From positions 1 through 35,589 of the forward strand of contig CANCJV010000042.1 of assembly GCA_947378425.1 (NCBI GenBank): a stretch of DNA of 35,589 nt, read 5' to 3'. Origin of the DNA: Synechococcaceae cyanobacterium. Lineage in GTDB: Bacteria > Cyanobacteriota > Cyanobacteriia > PCC-6307 > Cyanobiaceae. Positions 31,882 through 35,589 of this stretch are shown one piece after another. The translations under genes and the position numbers were made by a program. The notes under the pieces are model-generated. The model searched no databases. It worked only from the letters and a program-made list of their open reading frames with translations, and had not been told where the DNA came from. Each line of letters starts with the position of its first letter. The first letter of the stretch is position 1.

Positions 31882-32538
31882 ATGGCCATCTCTGCTCCCA
31901 CTCCCCTGGTGATCGCCAGCGGCAACGCCGGCAAGGTGCGCGAGTTCGCCCATCTGCTGGCGGATCTGCCTCTGGAGATCCGCCAGCAGCCCGAGGGCCT
32001 GGAGGTGGAGGAAACGGGAGCCACCTTTGCTGAAAACGCTCGGCTCAAGGCCACGGCCGTGGCGCTGGCCACGGGCTGCTGGGCCCTGGCCGACGACTCG
32101 GGTCTGGCGGTGGAGGCCCTGGGCGGCGCGCCTGGGGTGCATTCGGCTCGCTACGCCGCCAGCGACGCCGAGCGGATCGCCAGGCTGCTGCGCGAACTGG
32201 CGGCCGCCACGGGCACCCCCACCAGTGACAGCCCGCCCGGTTCGACTTCGGCCAGCGATCCGGCCTGTTCCAGCGCCGACCGCAGCGCCCGCTTCACCGC
32301 CGCCCTGGCCCTGGCCGATCCCAGCGGCACGATCCGCCTGGAGGTGGAGGGCCACTGCCCGGGACTGATCCTGGAGGCGCCCCGCGGCAGCGGCGGTTTC
32401 GGTTACGACCCGGTGTTCCACGTTCCGGAGCTGGGGCTCAGTTTCGCCGAGATGGACAAGGCCACCAAGGGGCGGATCGGCCATCGCGGCCGTGCCTTCG
32501 CCCTGCTGGCGCCGGGGCTCAGGCAGTTGCTGGGCTGA
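31882..32538 (+). CDS. rdgB: RdgB/HAM1 family XTP/dITP diphosphatase
   Basis: A 218-residue pyrophosphatase that removes XTP, ITP and dITP from the nucleotide pool. Visible motifs are IASGNAGKVREF (11-22), GATFAENARLKA (46-57), the metal site ADDSGLAVEALGG (70-82), GGFGYDPVFHVPE (171-183) and IGHRGRA (199-205, where most family members have SHRGRA). A flexible Thr/Ser/Pro-rich insertion at about residues 110-134 makes it slightly longer than typical members. ATG at 31882 was chosen; the frame is open to 31801 but the family starts here. Confidence 0.94.
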   Translation: MAISAPTPLVIASGNAGKVREFAHLLADLPLEIRQQPEGLEVEETGATFAENARLKATAVALATGCWALADDSGLAVEALGGAPGVHSARYAASDAERIARLLRELAAATGTPTSDSPPGSTSASDPACSSADRSARFTAALALADPSGTIRLEVEGHCPGLILEAPRGSGGFGYDPVFHVPELGLSFAEMDKATKGRIGHRGRAFALLAPGLRQLLG

Positions 32539-32914
32539 AGGGCACACCAGGGTGAGCCGATTCGAGGCAGAGGCGCATCGCAACGATCCGGGTGGCCGGC
32601 ATCAATGTGGAGTAAGGCAGCGAGGAGATGGCCCATGACATCAATCCCGTCCCCATCACGGCGACAGTCGTGCCGCAGAAGAAATCCTGCAGAACAAGCA
32701 CTTGAGAACAGGCACGTCAGAGGAAGCGCACCACTTGGTGCCGACAGACTGCCGGCACTCCAATCCAGAACAAGTGGCCCCTGGGCATCGCAGTCAGTTG
32801 CAGGAAGGAATGGCAACATTAATCCTGCGGTTCTGGGGATGTATTGACATGAGTGTGTGGAGCTGACGGTCGAATCCGTGTCATTGATCGCGTTTGCACC
32901 CTTGCGGAACAATC
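32539..32914. promoter_or_regulatory. 376-bp region upstream of the hli genes
   Basis: The stretch after rdgB becomes less GC-rich toward the hli start, where a promoter region is expected. Frames on both strands are open but show no family motif. I see no clear terminator or repeat. Confidence 0.3.
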
Positions 32915-33196
32915 ATGAACAGCGATAGCGAAACCAATCTGCAGCAGCGGAGTTTTTCCGAATCAGAAGGTCAGGGTTGGTGCGCGGATGATCGCGGCCT
33001 CGATGATCCCAGGCCCCTGGAGCCGAAGATGCGGGTGGTGGGCAAGGAGCAGGGCTGGGGCTTCCATGCCCGCGCCGAAATGCTGAACGGGAGACTGGCG
33101 ATGCTTGGCTTTCTTGCGGGTGTGTTGATCGAGTGGTTCACGGGGCAGGGCATCCTGCAACAGATCGGGCTGAAGGCTCTACTTCACCACTCCTGA
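32915..33196 (+). CDS. High-light-inducible chlorophyll-binding protein (Hli)
   Basis: A 93-residue single-helix chlorophyll a/b-binding-like protein. The Hli helix carries the chlorophyll-binding motif AEMLNGRLAMLGFLAGVLIE, followed by the common end FTGQGILQQIGL. Residues 1 to about 55 are polar, acidic and probably face the stroma-side cytoplasm. Hli proteins protect photosystem assembly intermediates and bind chlorophyll and carotenoid in the thylakoid membrane under high light and other stress. ATG at 32915 is used, with GGAAC shortly upstream. A second hli gene follows 88 bp downstream on the same strand. Confidence 0.93.
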   Translation: MNSDSETNLQQRSFSESEGQGWCADDRGLDDPRPLEPKMRVVGKEQGWGFHARAEMLNGRLAMLGFLAGVLIEWFTGQGILQQIGLKALLHHS

Positions 33197-33284
33197 ATCC
33201 GGGGATCTCATTTCCCTTCGCCACTCCGGTCGTGTGAGGAACCCTCGACAAAAGCCACTTTCAGTGTGAATCAGGAGACGATCG

Positions 33285-33623
33285 ATGCAACCTGACCCCA
33301 CCACCCAGCCTGCCGATTTCCATGGAGGGCGAGGGCATCGCTCGGCTCAACATCAGTACCAGTCCATGCCTCAGCCGTCAGAGCATCGGGCCCGTTCAGG
33401 TGCAACCAAGCCGGGCAAGTTCGCCCATGGCAGGACACATCCTGATCCCGACAAGTCACGTCCCATCCGATCCATCACCATGAAACCCGCCACCCCTCGC
33501 TTTGGCTTTGTTGCCTTTGCCGAACTGTGGAATGGCCGTCTGGCCATGGTCGGCTTTGTCCTTGGCCTGGCCACCGAACTGTTGACCGGCCAGGGCATCC
33601 TCTCCCAGGTGGGCCTGCGCTGA
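33285..33623 (+). CDS. Hli family protein with a long polar N-terminal extension
   Basis: A 112-residue frame whose last 47 residues are a complete Hli: FGFVAFAELWNGRLAMVGFV, then LGLATELLTGQGILSQVGLR. The ATG at 33285 has a strong ribosome-binding site (AGGAG, seven bases before the start). An internal ATG at 33480 would give a minimal 47-residue Hli but has no clear binding site. If 33285 is used, the protein has a 65-residue extension rich in Gln, His, Arg and Pro, unlike any Hli domain I know. Both forms may be made. It lies downstream of the other hli gene, in the same direction. Confidence 0.8.
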   Translation: MQPDPTTQPADFHGGRGHRSAQHQYQSMPQPSEHRARSGATKPGKFAHGRTHPDPDKSRPIRSITMKPATPRFGFVAFAELWNGRLAMVGFVLGLATELLTGQGILSQVGLR

Positions 33624-33633
33624 GCGGCCTCGC

Positions 33634-34830
33634 TCAGGAGCTGGAATTCCTGGGCAGCATCGCGGCCACCATCGGAAACACCAGCACCGAGAGGGCACCG
33701 GCCCCCATCAGGGCGGCGCCATTTTCAGGCCGCATCAGGCCGGCCCGCATCTCCACCGTGGTCACGGCCACGATGATCGGCAGCGCCGTGGCCACCAGCA
33801 GTGCAAAGCGGCTGCGCTCGATCGGATCGGGAATCGCTGAGCGATAGAGGAAGAACTGGGGCACCCCTCGGACGAGCAGCAACAGGACAAAGAACAGCCC
33901 CAGGCGCAGGGGATCATGGATGATCGAATTGATATCGAGATTGGCGCCTGAAATAATGAAAAAGATCGGCACGAAGATGCCGAAGGCCACCCCTTCCACC
34001 TTGACGCTCAGCAGCGACTCCTGCTCCGGCGGCAGATAGCGGCGCAGGATCACCCCAGCCACAAAGGCGCCCAGCACCACATCCAGGCCAAAGCGATTGG
34101 CGATCACCAGCAAGGTCACCAGCAGCAGAATTGTGAGTCGCAAGGCCGTCTGGGAACTGGTGCTGTGGCCACGCTGCACCAACAGCACCAGGCGATCACT
34201 GGCCAGATGCTGAGGAACCCGCGCCACGACCCAGGCGATCACGGCAAACATCAGCAATGACAGGATGGCGATGGCTGTGTTGGTGGCTCCGAGAAGCAGG
34301 GAGATGGCCAGAATCGGCCCGAACTCGCCCATGGCGCCGGCCCCCATGAAGTAGCGACCGAAGCTGGTCTTCAGTTCGCCCCGGTCGCGCAGGATCGGCA
34401 GCAGGGTGCCAAGGGCGGTGCTGGTGAGGGCAATCGCGATGCCCATGAAGTCAGCGATCAGACCGATCTGCTGCAGGATCCAGGCGGCGGCCATGGCAGC
34501 CAGAGCACTGAGCACCCAGCCGATGCCAGCCAGGCGACCGGAACGGCCACGAATGGCTTCCTGTTCCAGCTCCAGGCCGGCGGCGAAGAACAGAAAGCCC
34601 AGGCCCAGCTCCGCCAGAAGCTCAATGGCGTCATCGACAACGATCCAGTGCAATCCATGGGAGCCAAACACCACCCCAGCCCCCAGCAGCACCACCACCT
34701 CCGCCACCCGCAGCTTCAACAGGCCCACCAGCAGCGGTGTCAACGCGGCGATCAGGGCGATCACCAGCAAGGACAGCAGCTCATGGCTGAGCGCCAGGTC
34801 GCCGGTCACCAGAAACAGGGGCGACGACAT
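33634..34830 (-). CDS. CPA2 family cation:proton antiporter
   Basis: A 398-residue membrane protein with about 12 helices, of the monovalent cation:proton antiporter-2 (KefB/Na+-H+ exchanger) type. Typical segments are VAEVVVLLGAGVVFGSHGL, LLAELGLGFLFFAAGLELE, FMGIAIALTSTALGTLLPIL, ANRFGLDVVLGAFVAGVILR and VPIFFIISGANLDINSI. No C-terminal TrkA-N/RCK domain is present, so it ends after the transport domain. It probably exchanges Na+ or K+ for H+ in the plasma or thylakoid membrane. ATG at 34830 was chosen; ATG at 34857 adds nine residues. It converges with the hli genes (10 bp between stops). Confidence 0.92.
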   Translation of the reverse strand: MSSPLFLVTGDLALSHELLSLLVIALIAALTPLLVGLLKLRVAEVVVLLGAGVVFGSHGLHWIVVDDAIELLAELGLGFLFFAAGLELEQEAIRGRSGRLAGIGWVLSALAAMAAAWILQQIGLIADFMGIAIALTSTALGTLLPILRDRGELKTSFGRYFMGAGAMGEFGPILAISLLLGATNTAIAILSLLMFAVIAWVVARVPQHLASDRLVLLVQRGHSTSSQTALRLTILLLVTLLVIANRFGLDVVLGAFVAGVILRRYLPPEQESLLSVKVEGVAFGIFVPIFFIISGANLDINSIIHDPLRLGLFFVLLLLVRGVPQFFLYRSAIPDPIERSRFALLVATALPIIVAVTTVEMRAGLMRPENGAALMGAGALSVLVFPMVAAMLPRNSSS

Positions 34831-35155
34831 GCAGGACCTGGACAAGCGACGCTGCATTCAAGCCGCTGGACCGGCACGACCAGCCCCTCGCCTCGCGCCT
34901 GGTCCCCCAGGACAGGACTGGCCAGGGGAAAGCCCACGCAAGGCCATGCAACGCTCAAAAGCACGAGGCTTGCCAACCTCACCCGTGCACTGGCCCTCGT
35001 CACCTTGAAAGGCTGAACGGGCCTGGGTGCGGGGCCAGTTGAGTCCCTGCGGGAACGTTGCTGGGAGGCCGAGGCCCTTGGCAACCCAGCACAGCTCCCC
35101 TGCAGGGCGCCCGCCGGCGCGCCTAGGATTAAAAAGAACTTATCAAAATCTCCTC
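34831..35155. other. 325-bp gap before the Nif11-like gene
   Basis: The gap contains the promoter regions of the antiporter (minus) and the Nif11-like gene (plus). Just before the latter the sequence turns AT-rich (positions about 35125-35150). No Shine-Dalgarno sequence is visible in front of the start codon. No gene or repeat was recognised in the remainder. Confidence 0.3.
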
Positions 35156-35320
35156 ATGTCAAAAGCTCAGCTGATTGCTTTCTTTGCCAAGGTCGACGCC
35201 GATCCCGCCCTCAGGCTCCAGGTGGATGCGGCCACCGATGGCAGCGCCGTGGTGGCCATCGCCCAGACCGAAGGCTTCCTGTTCTCTGCCGCCAGCCTCA
35301 GCCGTCACCAGCGCGGTTGA
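35156..35320 (+). CDS. Nif11-like leader peptide family protein
   Basis: A 54-residue peptide with the Nif11 pattern: MSKAQLIAFFAKVDADPALR at the start, then a short helical stretch with AVVAIAQTEGFLFSAASLS. Nif11-type peptides serve as leader regions of ribosomally made, post-translationally modified peptides (RiPPs such as proteusin-like or prochlorosin relatives), and many cyanobacteria also carry copies of unknown role. It lacks a typical double-Gly cleavage site and a long core region, so it may be a stand-alone Nif11 protein. No modification enzyme is nearby within this window. The ATG at 35156 is the only sensible start. Confidence 0.85.
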   Translation: MSKAQLIAFFAKVDADPALRLQVDAATDGSAVVAIAQTEGFLFSAASLSRHQRG

Positions 35321-35362
35321 GGTCGAAGGGCCAGGCGCGGACTTGACCCGCCCTGGCACCTG

Positions 35363-35431
35363 GTGAGCGCCGATCAGACCTTGGTGGCGGCGGCGCGGCA
35401 GCTCGACACCAAAGTGCAGCTGGTGGGCTGA
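35363..35431 (+). pseudogene. Possible remnant of a PIN-domain toxin C-terminus
   Basis: A 22-codon stretch reads VSADQTLVAAARQLDTKVQL then VG and a stop. The order S/T-x-D-x-x-L-x-x-A-A-x-x-L resembles the C-terminal end of VapC/PIN-domain proteins. The preceding frame does not continue into a recognisable PIN domain, so at best it is a relic. The remaining bases to the window end show no recognised gene. Confidence 0.25.
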
Positions 35432-35589
35432 ACGGCCTGGAGGAGCAGCTGGCTGGCGCAGGTGTGCTGCTGCTGGAATTCATCCCTGTGCTGCGCCACG
35501 CATGCCGGCGCCGTGGCCTCGCCGACAGCTCCCGATCGCCAGGCGCGACACCGCGCTGACCGAGGCGGCCGGGGTGGGCTGGTGCGCGC

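Noticed and set aside
32403-32912. 169-codon minus-strand frame upstream of hli
   Set aside because: It overlaps the end of rdgB, has a Cys/Ser/Leu-rich composition without motifs and no ribosome-binding site.
1-35589. CRISPR arrays, rRNA genes, insertion sequences with terminal repeats
   Set aside because: No regularly spaced direct repeats, no rRNA-like sequence and no transposase motifs were found on reading both strands by eye.

Overview
The window looks like a piece of chromosome from a GC-rich picocyanobacterium of the Synechococcus/Cyanobium/Vulcanococcus type. The pointers are psbK of photosystem II, two high-light-inducible (Hli) chlorophyll-binding proteins, DUF3155 and DUF4079 proteins, a Nif11-type peptide and HIP1 palindromes (GCGATCGC) in the housekeeping parts. 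No sequence search was run, so the genus is inference.

Layout. Positions 1-2950 hold core genes: a DUF4079 membrane protein, purH, and a divergent carboxylesterase. Positions about 3190-9790 are an accessory island of lower GC in which every intact gene reads on the minus strand. It is best explained as an integron gene-cassette array without an integrase. Five attC-like sites and one lone core site separate a SAM methyltransferase, a GT1 glycosyltransferase, a BrnT/BrnA pair, a HicA/HicB pair, a RelE/HigB-like pair whose toxin carries a nonsense codon, and an uncharacterised gene split by an in-frame TAG. The array sits between two decayed pieces of a type I restriction-modification locus on the same strand: the N-terminus of hsdM on the right and a C-terminal hsdR-like piece on the left.

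Positions 9850-16640 return to core content: a two-helix coiled-coil membrane protein, DUF3155, a sensor histidine kinase overlapping cobS tail to tail, tgt, psbK and a WecG/TagA-type glycosyltransferase. Positions 16640-25530 hold a very large GH15/phosphorylase-kinase-like protein behind a cluster of GGTTC/GAACC palindromes, a Gfo/Idh/MocA oxidoreductase and a CNNM/CorC-like protein in one operon, a SulP transporter fused to STAS and cyclic-nucleotide-binding domains, and a CAT-anticodon tRNA. Positions 25540-35589 hold an exported protein, pyrE-ygfZ, a TM0106-type RecB-like nuclease, a phosphohexomutase, rdgB, two hli genes, a CPA2 antiporter and a Nif11-like peptide.

How the genes fit together. 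The core genes cover purine and pyrimidine synthesis (purH, pyrE), nucleotide-pool cleaning (rdgB), tRNA modification and Fe-S maintenance (tgt, ygfZ), cobamide assembly (cobS), glycogen/sugar metabolism (GH15-like, phosphohexomutase), surface glycans (WecG-like, Gfo/Idh) and light or ion stress (Hli, antiporter, SulP). The most unusual part is the cassette array: it combines stabilising toxin-antitoxin cassettes with two tailoring-enzyme cassettes, and its position suggests that it replaced most of a type I restriction system.
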